Below, one piece after another: positions 26,667-34,171 of a stretch of 40,998 nucleotides of DNA. The DNA is from an uncultured bacterium (GTDB lineage: Bacteria > Planctomycetota > UBA1135 > GCA-002686595): positions 1 through 40,998 of the forward strand of contig CALCXM010000091.1 of NCBI GenBank assembly GCA_937905825.1, given 5' to 3'. The first letter of the stretch is position 1, and each line of letters opens with the position of its first letter. Under the pieces are notes generated by a model. The model ran no database searches, was not told the origin of the DNA, and was given only the letters and a program-made list of their open reading frames with translations. The translations under genes and the position numbers were made by a program.

Positions 26667-27917
26667 ATGAGCTTCCCCACGCCCCCGCCCTCCAATCCGG
26701 AATCCGGCGGCTCCAAATCACCCCTGGTCCTGCAGATCGAGGAAGCGGAACAGCTCCGATCGCGCGGACAGTTCATGGAGGCCTTCACTCGCATCGAGCG
26801 GATCGTTCAGGCTCACCCAAGCAACGTGCGCGCTCTGAACGAAAAGGCCATGTGCCTCAAGTTCCTCCGGCAACCTATCAAAGCCACGATCGAAATTCGC
26901 AAGGCGCGCAAGCTAGCTCCAAACTCTCCGGAGCTCTTGTCCAACTTGGGAGACTGCCTGCGCGACGAGGGCGACTACGAGAAAGCCGTGCGTGCCTACC
27001 GAAAGGCTGTCGATTTGCGACCAGACTTCGCGGCGGTTCACATAGAACTCGGTGCAACCTTGCAAGCCATGGGACAACAACAACTGGCCCTTGCCTCCTA
27101 CGAACGAGGCATGAGCTTGGGCCACGCGCGAGCCGGTGCTTTCGCAAACTATGGCTCGGTGAACCTCGAGGTGGGACGACCGGATGTTGCTCTGGAGTAC
27201 GCGGACAAGGCTCTCGCCAGCGACCCGACTCAACGCCGAGCGATGTCTGTGCGGGGATTCGCGCTGCATGAACTTGGGCGCGATGACGAAGCTGCCCAGA
27301 TCTTCGACCTCGACCTGGTACGACCCTTCCGGTTCGAGTCGATTGACGGATTTGAAAGCGTCGCTCAGTTCAACAAGGCCCTCGCCTCCCACGTGATGAG
27401 CCACCCAACCCTGCAGTATGAACCGGCCAACCGCTCGACCACCAAGGGCGATCAGACCGGTGAAATGCTAGAGGGAGACAAAGGCCCCGTCGCGCAACTG
27501 GAGCAGATGATTACGGAGTCTGTTTTCACGTTCCTGGCCGACCTGCCCCAGGATCCCAGCCGACCGTATCTCGCGCGTCGCCCCAAGGAATTCCGCCTAA
27601 ACATCTGGGGCACGAGCTTGGGCTCAGCAGGACACCAAGCTCCGCACATCCATCCGTCCGCATGGGTGAGTGGGGTCTACTACGCGCAACTCCCCAAGGA
27701 GATGTCCAGGGAGGATGACAATCGACAAGGCTGGATCGAGTTCGGAGCCGCGCCCCCTGGCTGCAAGCTCGAGCGTGAACGCCCCCTACGCCTGATCGCG
27801 CCCGAGGAAGGAACTCTGGTGTTGTTCCCCTCCTACTACTACCACCGGACTCTACCGTTCGAAGCCAAGCGCAAGCGCATCAGCATCGCCTTCGACGCGA
27901 ACCCCACCGCTTGGTAG
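26667..27917 (+). CDS. TPR-repeat protein with C-terminal 2OG-Fe(II) oxygenase domain
   Basis: 416 residues. The N-terminal half (about 20-215) is a run of tetratricopeptide repeats, for example KAVRAYRKAVDLRPDFAAVH and QLALASYERGMSLGHARAG. The C-terminal part (about 290-415) matches the putative 2OG-Fe(II) oxygenase family (TIGR02466 type). HIHPSAWVSGVYYAQLP supplies the first metal ligands, GWIEFGAAPPG the next strand, and LFPSYYYHRTLPF the distal His. KRISIAFDAN closes the family signature. It probably hydroxylates an unknown target bound by the TPR region. The product order resembles sulfotransferase/TPR oxygenase proteins linked to surface glycan or peptide modification, which fits the neighbouring MptE-like gene, but this is inference. 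The start is ATG 26667 without a Shine-Dalgarno match. Confidence 0.9.
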   Translation: MSFPTPPPSNPESGGSKSPLVLQIEEAEQLRSRGQFMEAFTRIERIVQAHPSNVRALNEKAMCLKFLRQPIKATIEIRKARKLAPNSPELLSNLGDCLRDEGDYEKAVRAYRKAVDLRPDFAAVHIELGATLQAMGQQQLALASYERGMSLGHARAGAFANYGSVNLEVGRPDVALEYADKALASDPTQRRAMSVRGFALHELGRDDEAAQIFDLDLVRPFRFESIDGFESVAQFNKALASHVMSHPTLQYEPANRSTTKGDQTGEMLEGDKGPVAQLEQMITESVFTFLADLPQDPSRPYLARRPKEFRLNIWGTSLGSAGHQAPHIHPSAWVSGVYYAQLPKEMSREDDNRQGWIEFGAAPPGCKLERERPLRLIAPEEGTLVLFPSYYYHRTLPFEAKRKRISIAFDANPTAW

Positions 27918-27957
27918 ACAACCGGGCAAGCCGCAGCGCGCCCGAGAGGCTGATCGA

Positions 27958-29859
27958 TCAGGGGCAGTAGGTCACGCGCAAACCATCGGACAAGTTGAAT
28001 CCGGCACCACCGGCAGCTGGGTCTCGATACCAAAACTGCCAGCGGGACGTTTGTCCGGGGACCGCCTGTCCTGCCCCCGAATTCAAGGGGAACTGGTTGT
28101 AGTTGAGAACCAACTGCGCGCTGCCAAGGATGTCCGTGGGAATCGCGGGATTCAGTCGGAAGAGCCCCTGCCCGCCTCCGTCGACGCAAAGCTGACCGTT
28201 CCCGAGCGGCGTGGCGGTCTCGCCCGAGCCATAGAAGAAGAGGCCGAAGATCCCCGCTGGTGCCCCATCCACCGAGATCCTTCCGTCGCCGGCGGAGATG
28301 CTCGAACTGCCCGCCCAAGAGATCAAAGCTCCAGCGCCCGCCGAGTTGACGGTCGTGCCGCAGTAGGACACGGGAGGAGGGCAGGTGCTCAATGAATCGA
28401 TCGCTGCACGCAGGTCCGGGAAGGGTCCGATATGCCCGCCGCTGCCCTGGGCGATTCCCGTGCTGGTCAACAGGTCACGCATTTGCAACGAATTCATGGG
28501 AGCCCCACCCTGGCCCTTGATGTAGCTCTGCAAGGCAGCACAAGCTCCGGCCACAAACGGCGTGGCGGAACTGGTCCCTGAGAACGACGAAGTGTAGCTC
28601 TGGTGCGGGTCCCCCCCGTAGTTGTTGAAGGAGCCGTAGCCGAGACTGAACACGCTTTGGCCCCAGCCTTGAACGTTCACCCGGCTGCCATAGGTGCTGA
28701 AGCTGAGCTTCGCGTGACTTGTGCTCGAAGTCCCCGCGCCCACGATGATCGCGCCGCTGTCGCCCCAGGATTGGTAGGTGTTGTAGGCGCTGGAGTCCAG
28801 ATTCTCATTTCCATTGCCCGCTGCGCCGACGACCACGACCCCGGCATCGGTTCCCGTCTTGCAAACCGTCCAGACGGCTGGGTTCAGCTCGGCGGGACCG
28901 TAGCCGCCCGATGAGGACGTTTGCATCTCGAGCATGACGATGTCGCCCAGTGAAGATGTGGCGATCGCGTTCGTGATGCAGGTCACCCGTCGCGAACCCT
29001 GTTCGACCGAATTCTCAGGCCACGTATAGAACGAGGCGTCCGGGGCGATGCCACTGCATCCGTAGGCGTTGTTTTGAGCAGCGATCTCGCCCAAGGCTGC
29101 CGTCCCGTGATCATCCCAGTTGTTCGAGAACACGAATCCGGGGATCGTTTGCCCGGGCTCGAGGTGCAGGTCGATGTCGTTGTAATCCTCGTGAGCAGGG
29201 TCCCAGCCATACTCGCAATCCGAGACGCGCACATTCTGACCGCGTGCTCCAACGCTCCAGGCGTAGTTCACATCGAGGCCCGGGTTGCTGTCTCGGTAGC
29301 CTTGGAGGTTCACCAGATTCGGAGTGGTCGGTGCGATGTCGCCCGGCGGGACTGGGTTGGTGAGTTCGATCCAGGCCCACTCAACTTCGTCCAAACCATT
29401 CAAGGCTTGGCCGACGCGTTCGAGTTCAGCGACCGAGTTGTCCGCGAGCGCCACGATCAACATCCCACCCAAGTCCGGCTGAGCTCGGCCTGAACGGGAG
29501 GCGGCGCGCGCTTGAAGATTTTCGAGCACGGAGTCTTCCAAGCGCACCAAAGGACCAAAGCGCAGCGCCACTCCCAACTCGCCCGCGAGCTTCCCAATCG
29601 CCGCGACGGATGTGCCCACGTTCGAGGTCAGCTCGCCGGCTTGACTCGCGCGTGCCCGCAGTGCATCTCGAAACTTCACAATCAGGCGATGCTGGCCAGC
29701 GACGACGCTCAGCGCTTGGGGGCCCACCTGCTCCGGACTTGCTGCGGGTAGCGGGGTAGCTTTCACTTGAGCCACTCGCAATTGTTCCCGCGGAACGACC
29801 TCTTGCGCGAAGGAAGTCGTCGAGAGCAGCAGGCAAGCGAAGGGAGTCAATCGGTGCAT
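27958..29859 (-). CDS. Secreted subtilisin-like (S8) serine protease with C-terminal module
   Basis: 633 residues. A signal peptide ends near residue 19 (TTSFAQ|E). A propeptide-like region covers about 50-165. The S8 catalytic triad is recognisable: Asp214 in VRVSDCEYGW (a divergent first block), His251 in DDHGTAALGEIAA, and Ser430 in SGTSSATPFVAGA. The oxyanion Asn349 sits in GAAGNGN. From about residue 499 the protein carries a variant of the C-terminal module of this window: GNGQLCVDGGG, then GQTSRWQFWYRD, then FNLSDGLRV. It lacks the leading FCFGDG...CPC motif and starts instead with YCGTTVNSAGAGA. The protease is probably exported and kept at the cell surface or in the outer envelope. 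The gene is convergent with the TPR oxygenase gene, 40 nt apart. Confidence 0.93.
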   Translation of the reverse strand: MHRLTPFACLLLSTTSFAQEVVPREQLRVAQVKATPLPAASPEQVGPQALSVVAGQHRLIVKFRDALRARASQAGELTSNVGTSVAAIGKLAGELGVALRFGPLVRLEDSVLENLQARAASRSGRAQPDLGGMLIVALADNSVAELERVGQALNGLDEVEWAWIELTNPVPPGDIAPTTPNLVNLQGYRDSNPGLDVNYAWSVGARGQNVRVSDCEYGWDPAHEDYNDIDLHLEPGQTIPGFVFSNNWDDHGTAALGEIAAQNNAYGCSGIAPDASFYTWPENSVEQGSRRVTCITNAIATSSLGDIVMLEMQTSSSGGYGPAELNPAVWTVCKTGTDAGVVVVGAAGNGNENLDSSAYNTYQSWGDSGAIIVGAGTSSTSHAKLSFSTYGSRVNVQGWGQSVFSLGYGSFNNYGGDPHQSYTSSFSGTSSATPFVAGACAALQSYIKGQGGAPMNSLQMRDLLTSTGIAQGSGGHIGPFPDLRAAIDSLSTCPPPVSYCGTTVNSAGAGALISWAGSSSISAGDGRISVDGAPAGIFGLFFYGSGETATPLGNGQLCVDGGGQGLFRLNPAIPTDILGSAQLVLNYNQFPLNSGAGQAVPGQTSRWQFWYRDPAAGGAGFNLSDGLRVTYCP

Positions 29860-30084
29860 GGCGAGATCCGAGAGTCAGGGGTGATCGGGTGGGCCGAACT
29901 ACGAACCCGAGCCAAGTAGTTAGCCAGATCCCTGCGGAAACAGCCAATTCGACAAATCCATCGAGGGACAGCCAACGAGGACGGCCGCCCACTCCAACTG
30001 GGTGCCCTATCGACTGCTGCTGCACCGGGGAGTGAGGGTCTACCCAAAGAACCGCGCACCAAACGTCCGGTTCCGCACAGTCGC

Positions 30085-30127
30085 AAAAAAGCGAGCGGGC
30101 CCTCCAGTCACCCCTGGAAAGCCCGCT
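30085..30127 (-). terminator. Rho-independent terminator of the 30166 gene
   Basis: Read on the minus strand, AGCGGGC (30127-30121) pairs with GCCCGCT (30100-30094), with an inner CCAG/CTGG pairing. After the short GC flank a run of six T follows (30090-30085). It lies just downstream of the stop of the propeller-like protein gene. Confidence 0.85.
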
Positions 30128-30165
30128 CTGTCGATTCAGGAACTTGTCCCGCGCTCAGCCATGGA

Positions 30166-31479
30166 TCACGGAGTGATCACGACTTTCAGCGCGTTGGAAG
30201 TGTTGAAACCTGTTCCGCACGGGAATCCGCCGGTGTCTCGGTACCAGGCCTGCAGGTAGCGGGTTTGCCCCGATTGCCAACCAAGCGTCGCGATCAGGCC
30301 CGGTCCCCAGGAAGCATGGCCAGTCCCATCAGGAATCTGAACTCCAATGCGTTGGATGCCTCCTCCGACGCACAGCAGCCCGTCTCCGAAGAATTGCCCA
30401 GCTCCACCGTTCACTTCCACTTGCCCCGCGAACAGCAGGGCGGCCTGGCCGGGGATTAGATGGTCGGCGTTCAGGACTAGCGTATCGGTCAACACGCCGG
30501 GCTGGCCCATGCCGGCCAGGGTCGCTCCCATTGCAGTCGAGTTCATGCAGCCCTCTCCACTTCCGCCGGCGTTACCGCAGGGACAGCCAGAGCCCGAACC
30601 ATCGCCGAAGCAGAAGGCGCTATCCGAGGAGATGCCTGAGGTGAAGAAGGAGTAGGTGGAGTTCCCGGAGGCCTGGGTGTCGAACGAGGAGACGATGTTG
30701 CCGTTCTGGTCGTAGGCGTAGACCATGGAGTCGTAGTGGCCCGATGCCCAGATGCGTCCCTCGAAATCCAGCGCGAGCGACCACAGGGTTTTTAGCCCGC
30801 TGTTGATGGTGGCCGGGAACTGGAGGATCAGCGTCCCATTGGCGCTGTAGTGCGCGATTTCCCCATTCCAGTCGGAGACCCACACGGAGCCGTCGGGCGC
30901 TTGAGCCACATCCGATGGGTCGAGGGCAGTGGGGAACGAATGCAGGACGTTGCCCTGGCGATCCAAGTGCCAGACTATCCCGTCCCCGCTCGTCACGTTG
31001 ACACCCATGTCGGCAACCCAAATGGTTCCGTCCAGCTGGGTCTGGCAGCCCTGTGCGGCGATCATGCCTGCTGGGTTGAGAACGCCCAGTTGAACTCCAG
31101 CTTGGTCGAAGAGCAGCACCCCTTCGCCTCGGGAACAAATCGCCACGGTGGTGTCCGGGAAAACGTCCATGTCTGCGCTGTACTGGGCGGGAATGTAGAA
31201 CCACTGGTTCACCTGCACCCCGCTCGAATCCAGAACACGGATACCGACGCTCGTGCTGTTGTTGTGCACGAGCAAGTTCCCGTTTGGCATGAGCGCACTG
31301 CTGATCCATGAGTTCTCGCTCCCGGTGAAGCTCCCTTGCAACACTCCCAAGGAGCTGTAGTGCTCAACGCTGGAACCGTTGGAAGCAGGATAGGTGAGAA
31401 CCAACTCCCCGGGGCCGATCTGAGCCTGCGCCGTGGCCGATAGGAAGAGGGATGATGCCAGGATGGTCGAGAGTCTCAT
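30166..31479 (-). CDS. Secreted propeller-like protein with planctomycete C-terminal module
   Basis: 437 residues from ATG 31479, which opens a signal peptide (LSTILASSLFLSATAQAQ). The frame upstream to 31776 lacks protein character. Residues about 20-280 form NHL/beta-propeller-like repeats, each with a 'DGxxWVAD' or 'DGSVWVSDW' strand, for example LDGTIWVADMG, APDGSVWVSDWNG and FEGRIWASGHYDS. From residue 289 the protein carries the module FCFGDGSG..CPCGNAGG.GEGCMNST...FFGDGLLCVGGG...GQTRYLQAWYRD...FNTSNALKV, the same module as in the endonuclease at 4653-6011. The module occupies the last 149 residues. The protein is probably exported and surface-associated. A strong terminator lies downstream, and a perfect inverted repeat (31509-31525) lies 29 nt upstream of the ATG. 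Confidence 0.9.
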   Translation of the reverse strand: MRLSTILASSLFLSATAQAQIGPGELVLTYPASNGSSVEHYSSLGVLQGSFTGSENSWISSALMPNGNLLVHNNSTSVGIRVLDSSGVQVNQWFYIPAQYSADMDVFPDTTVAICSRGEGVLLFDQAGVQLGVLNPAGMIAAQGCQTQLDGTIWVADMGVNVTSGDGIVWHLDRQGNVLHSFPTALDPSDVAQAPDGSVWVSDWNGEIAHYSANGTLILQFPATINSGLKTLWSLALDFEGRIWASGHYDSMVYAYDQNGNIVSSFDTQASGNSTYSFFTSGISSDSAFCFGDGSGSGCPCGNAGGSGEGCMNSTAMGATLAGMGQPGVLTDTLVLNADHLIPGQAALLFAGQVEVNGGAGQFFGDGLLCVGGGIQRIGVQIPDGTGHASWGPGLIATLGWQSGQTRYLQAWYRDTGGFPCGTGFNTSNALKVVITP

Positions 31480-31803
31480 GACGATTCGGGTCCAAAAACT
31501 GCCGCGGGGATTTTCCTGGAAAATCACCAGGACGAGAAAAGAGTAGAGAATGGGAGTGGGAGTGGCGGAAGAATTCTCCGATTCTTGGCCCCTGGACGCC
31601 CATATTGGGAGCGGAAGGGTTGGAGCGCTCCACCCAGATTCGACGGATGCTAGACTCGCAGCGGTCGTCCGAAAAGTGGACCTGGTGCTAAGCCCACCGA
31701 GGGTCCAGGGGACAGGGCAGGGCTTTTTTGGGCCCGGAAAGCCTCCGTGGGCAGCCCCCCTTGGACCACTCGCCATTCAGCTCCACCCACCTCGCCCCGC
31801 AGC
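31480..31803. other. Divergent intergenic region
   Basis: This 324-nt gap separates the divergent genes at 31479 (minus) and 31804 (plus). It contains the perfect palindrome at 31509-31525, but no convincing gene. TAGACT near 31650 could be a -10 box for the plus-strand gene; no good -35 partner was seen. Confidence 0.4.
31509..31525. promoter_or_regulatory. Perfect palindrome, operator candidate
   Basis: GATTTTCC, one T, then GGAAAATC: an uninterrupted 8-1-8 inverted repeat. It ends 29 nt upstream of the ATG of the minus-strand gene at 31479, where a dimeric regulator could bind. An RNA hairpin in a 5' leader is also possible. Confidence 0.45.
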
Positions 31804-32442
31804 ATGACCCCGAAAGAGTCCGCCCTCCCCGTCTCGATCGCACTCGTCGGTGCCCTGCTGGGCTTCTTCCTGGCCAGCTCCAAGCAGTGCCCCCATCCAC
31901 ATGGCGCCTCCGATTCGGTCGCTCTGACTCCCGCCGCCGGAGGCACCGACCTAGCTCCCCTGCTCGATGAGTTGCGAGCCTTGGGGGATCGCATCGTCAG
32001 CTTGCAGGCCGGCGCAGTGATGCCCCGAGTGCCTTCGGTAACCACGGACCGCGTATCGGTGGCGGCGAGCTCTGACGCCGCAACCAATGAGCCGGCAGAG
32101 GCCATCGTTCTTCTGCTCGATCGCTGCACCGCTCTCGTTGAGCGCTTGGAACGCAAGGTGAATTCAGGTCCTCAGCTGGACTTGAGCCAGCCCCCCCCGA
32201 CGGCTTCAGCGCAGTCGCTCAAGCAGTACGACGACTCCCCGGGCCACGGGGAGAAAGAGTTCACCGGGGACCACCTCATGTGGAGCTACCAGCAGGTCCT
32301 CGAGCGGTATGGGAAACCCAGCGAGTTCTACCGCAACTCCGGGGGTGTGATCCGCTGGGCCTACGAAACAGACGAGGGTGTCGACGGCAGAACCAGGAGC
32401 TTCATCTTCGTGGACGGATTCGTGTCCCGCTGCGACATGTAA
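31804..32442 (+). CDS. Membrane-anchored protein of unknown function
   Basis: 212 residues from ATG 31804; the longer frame from 31747 adds a proline-rich tail before the membrane segment and is rejected. An N-terminal hydrophobic helix (PVSIALVGALLGFFLAS) probably anchors the protein. A coiled, charged middle follows (LDELRALGDRIVSLQ; LLLDRCTALVERLERKV). The C-terminal 60 residues form a compact domain with GKPSEFYRNSGGVIRWAYET and FIFVDGFVSRCDM. That pattern, a G-x-P turn, then W-x-Y, then F-x-x-x-DG-x-V, is reminiscent of SmpA/BamE-like folds, but the similarity is weak and the family is not assigned. The gene precedes the MFS transporter by 55 nt on the same strand. Confidence 0.75.
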   Translation: MTPKESALPVSIALVGALLGFFLASSKQCPHPHGASDSVALTPAAGGTDLAPLLDELRALGDRIVSLQAGAVMPRVPSVTTDRVSVAASSDAATNEPAEAIVLLLDRCTALVERLERKVNSGPQLDLSQPPPTASAQSLKQYDDSPGHGEKEFTGDHLMWSYQQVLERYGKPSEFYRNSGGVIRWAYETDEGVDGRTRSFIFVDGFVSRCDM

Positions 32443-32485
32443 GCAGTTCAAACACTCTCGGCGCCGTCCATTCGGTGTTTGCTGC

Positions 32486-32491
32486 TACCCT
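32486..32491 (+). promoter_or_regulatory. Candidate -10 box, predicted leaderless start
   Basis: TACCCT ends exactly 6 nt before the ATG at 32498, placing the predicted transcription start on the A of the start codon. No ribosome binding site is present. No strong -35 box is visible. Confidence 0.35.
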
Positions 32492-32497
32492 CCCGCC

Positions 32498-33805
32498 ATG
32501 AATCTGGATCCTGAAACTCAGGAGGACGAATTGGCGCAGGGACAAGAGCTTCCCCCGGCCCCGCTGCAGCCCTCCGCGCCCCGCGTGACCCGCGGCATGA
32601 ACTTGGCCCCGGACGCCAAGCGCTACCTAATGGGGTCGGCGATCATGGGGATCAGCTTCACGTTCCCTTTCACGCTGCTTGCCATCTACTTGGACAAGCT
32701 CGGGTTCGACAAGGTCGAGGTGGGCCTGATCGCTTCCGGGCAACCCTGGGGACAGGTGCTCGCCGCGGCTCCTGCCGCCGTCTTGCTGACGCGCTTTTCA
32801 ACGCGCAATGTGTTGACCATCTCAGCGGTCGCGAGCGGACTCCTGTATTCGATGCTGCCTTGGATGCCGAACCAAGGCTTGCTGTTCGCCGTGAACTTAG
32901 GAGCTGGTTTCGCTTGGGCCTTGCACTCCACCGCCGGCGCCCCCTTCCTATTCCGACAGTCGAATCAAGCGGGGCGCCCCTTGCTCTTTAGCGTGGCGGA
33001 ATCCTCGCGCATGCTCGCTTCTGTGTTTGGCGCCATCTTCGCGGGTTGGTTGGCGGCGACGCTGAGTGGCGTGATCGGCGACGACATCCGCGGGCACAGA
33101 TGGGCCCTCTGCGCCGCCGGCATGTTTCCCGCGCTGGCTTCCTTCGTTTACTTCCGCATCGAGGAAGGCCCGCGCTCCATCGCAGAACGCAAACCGCTCT
33201 TGCCTGCCCTGCGCAAGCACCGCAACATCGTGATGCGCTTCGCTGCCCCGCAGCTGCTGATCTCGTTGGGCTCCGGTATGACGATTCCGTTCATGTCGTT
33301 GTACTTCACCGAACGTTTCGGATTCGCCTCCCAAGAGGTCGGCTATCTATTCGGCGGTGGCCAAGTGTTGATGGCCCTCGGCTTTCTCTCTGGGCCCTTC
33401 CTGATGGCCAGCGTCGGACCCGTGCGCGCCATGATGGCTGTTCAACTGGCTTCGATTCCGTTCTTCTTTACCTTGGCTGGCGCGGAAGTGGCTTGGATCG
33501 CAGCGGGGGCCTACCTCTTGCGAACAGCCTTCATGAACGCTTCCCACCCGGTGCTCAAGACCTTCATGATGGAAGCCACCCCGCCCTCCCTGCGCGAATT
33601 CCAAAACGCGATGCTGCTTAGCCTGTGGGGCATTGGCTGGGTGGCTGGTCCCTTGATCGGTGGCTACGTGCTCGAGTCCACAGGGAACAACTACGCCTAC
33701 TTGATGTACACGACCATCGTCTTCTACCTCATCGCTAGCGTCACGATGCACTTCACCTTGCGACCGGTAGAGAAGAACCTAGATAGCCTCCGGGACGTAG
33801 ACTGA
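32498..33805 (+). CDS. MFS transporter
   Basis: 435 residues, polytopic. A polar 40-residue N-terminus precedes about twelve hydrophobic helices, from YLMGSAIMGISFTFPFTLLA to TTIVFYLIASVTMHF. Two halves are separated by a basic cytoplasmic loop around 220-240 (ERKPLLPALRKHRNIVMRFA). The loop after helix 2 (ASGQPWGQVLAAAPAAVLLT and RFSTRN) corresponds to the MFS A-motif region but is degenerate. The substrate is unknown. ATG 32498 is chosen because it opens the conserved region and has TACCCT at leaderless spacing; the in-frame codons back to 32378 overlap the upstream gene and look spurious. A strong hairpin terminator follows. Confidence 0.9.
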   Translation: MNLDPETQEDELAQGQELPPAPLQPSAPRVTRGMNLAPDAKRYLMGSAIMGISFTFPFTLLAIYLDKLGFDKVEVGLIASGQPWGQVLAAAPAAVLLTRFSTRNVLTISAVASGLLYSMLPWMPNQGLLFAVNLGAGFAWALHSTAGAPFLFRQSNQAGRPLLFSVAESSRMLASVFGAIFAGWLAATLSGVIGDDIRGHRWALCAAGMFPALASFVYFRIEEGPRSIAERKPLLPALRKHRNIVMRFAAPQLLISLGSGMTIPFMSLYFTERFGFASQEVGYLFGGGQVLMALGFLSGPFLMASVGPVRAMMAVQLASIPFFFTLAGAEVAWIAAGAYLLRTAFMNASHPVLKTFMMEATPPSLREFQNAMLLSLWGIGWVAGPLIGGYVLESTGNNYAYLMYTTIVFYLIASVTMHFTLRPVEKNLDSLRDVD

Positions 33806-33894
33806 GCGCGTTGTCGTCGGCAGCTGCGTGGAGACGGTCCAAGGACTCTCCAGAGAAGTGCAACACTCAGCCTTGTCCAACGGATCTATCGAAC

Positions 33895-33946
33895 GAGAGC
33901 CGCCCTCCATCGTGCCGAATCCGGCGCGCTGGAGGGCGACTCTCTT
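33895..33946 (+). terminator. Terminator hairpin after the MFS gene
   Basis: GAGAGCCGCCCTCCA (33895-33909) pairs with TGGAGGGCGACTCTC (33930-33944), with one C-A mismatch. The loop is 20 nt and itself contains GCCG/CGGC. TT follows. The T-run is short, so it may act as a strong hairpin rather than a classical terminator. Confidence 0.7.
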
Positions 33947-33968
33947 GGGGCGCTAGCGCCGAGTGATT

Positions 33969-34168
33969 TAGCCTGCTCTATTCATGAGTCCATTCGCCAA
34001 TAGCCCCAAACCACTCGGCTTCGCCTCGTTCTCGCTCTCTGGCGGCACTTTGCAAATCCTGGCGTCCTCGACGACCAACAAGGTCGCCTGTGGGGCCAGG
34101 CTTCGCAAAGCACCGCCAGAGAGCGAGTTGGGACTATTGGCAAATCGACTCATGAATAGAGCAGGCTA
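33969..34168. repeat. Long imperfect inverted repeat (200 bp)
   Basis: The outer 22 nt (33969-33990, TAGCCTGCTCTATTCATGAG plus TC) are perfectly complementary to 34147-34168. Inward, GCCAATAG, CCCAA, CTCGCTCTCTGGCGG, CTTTGC and CCTGGC also match the opposite arm with only point changes. The left arm has an extra block of about 21 nt (ACCACTCGGCTTCGCCTCGTT). The centre (about 34069-34100) is a short non-palindromic segment. Short frames on both strands are mirror images of each other and are not genes. The right end stops 3 nt before the pilT stop codon. It could be a MITE-like or REP-type element, or a very large RNA hairpin; which one is unknown. Confidence 0.85.
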
Positions 34169-34171
34169 GTC

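Noticed and set aside
33968..34169. Two mirror-image 61-codon frames in the inverted repeat
   Set aside because: They translate the same palindrome from each side (both contain ANSP and SLSGG and end NRAG), so they reflect the repeat and not protein selection.
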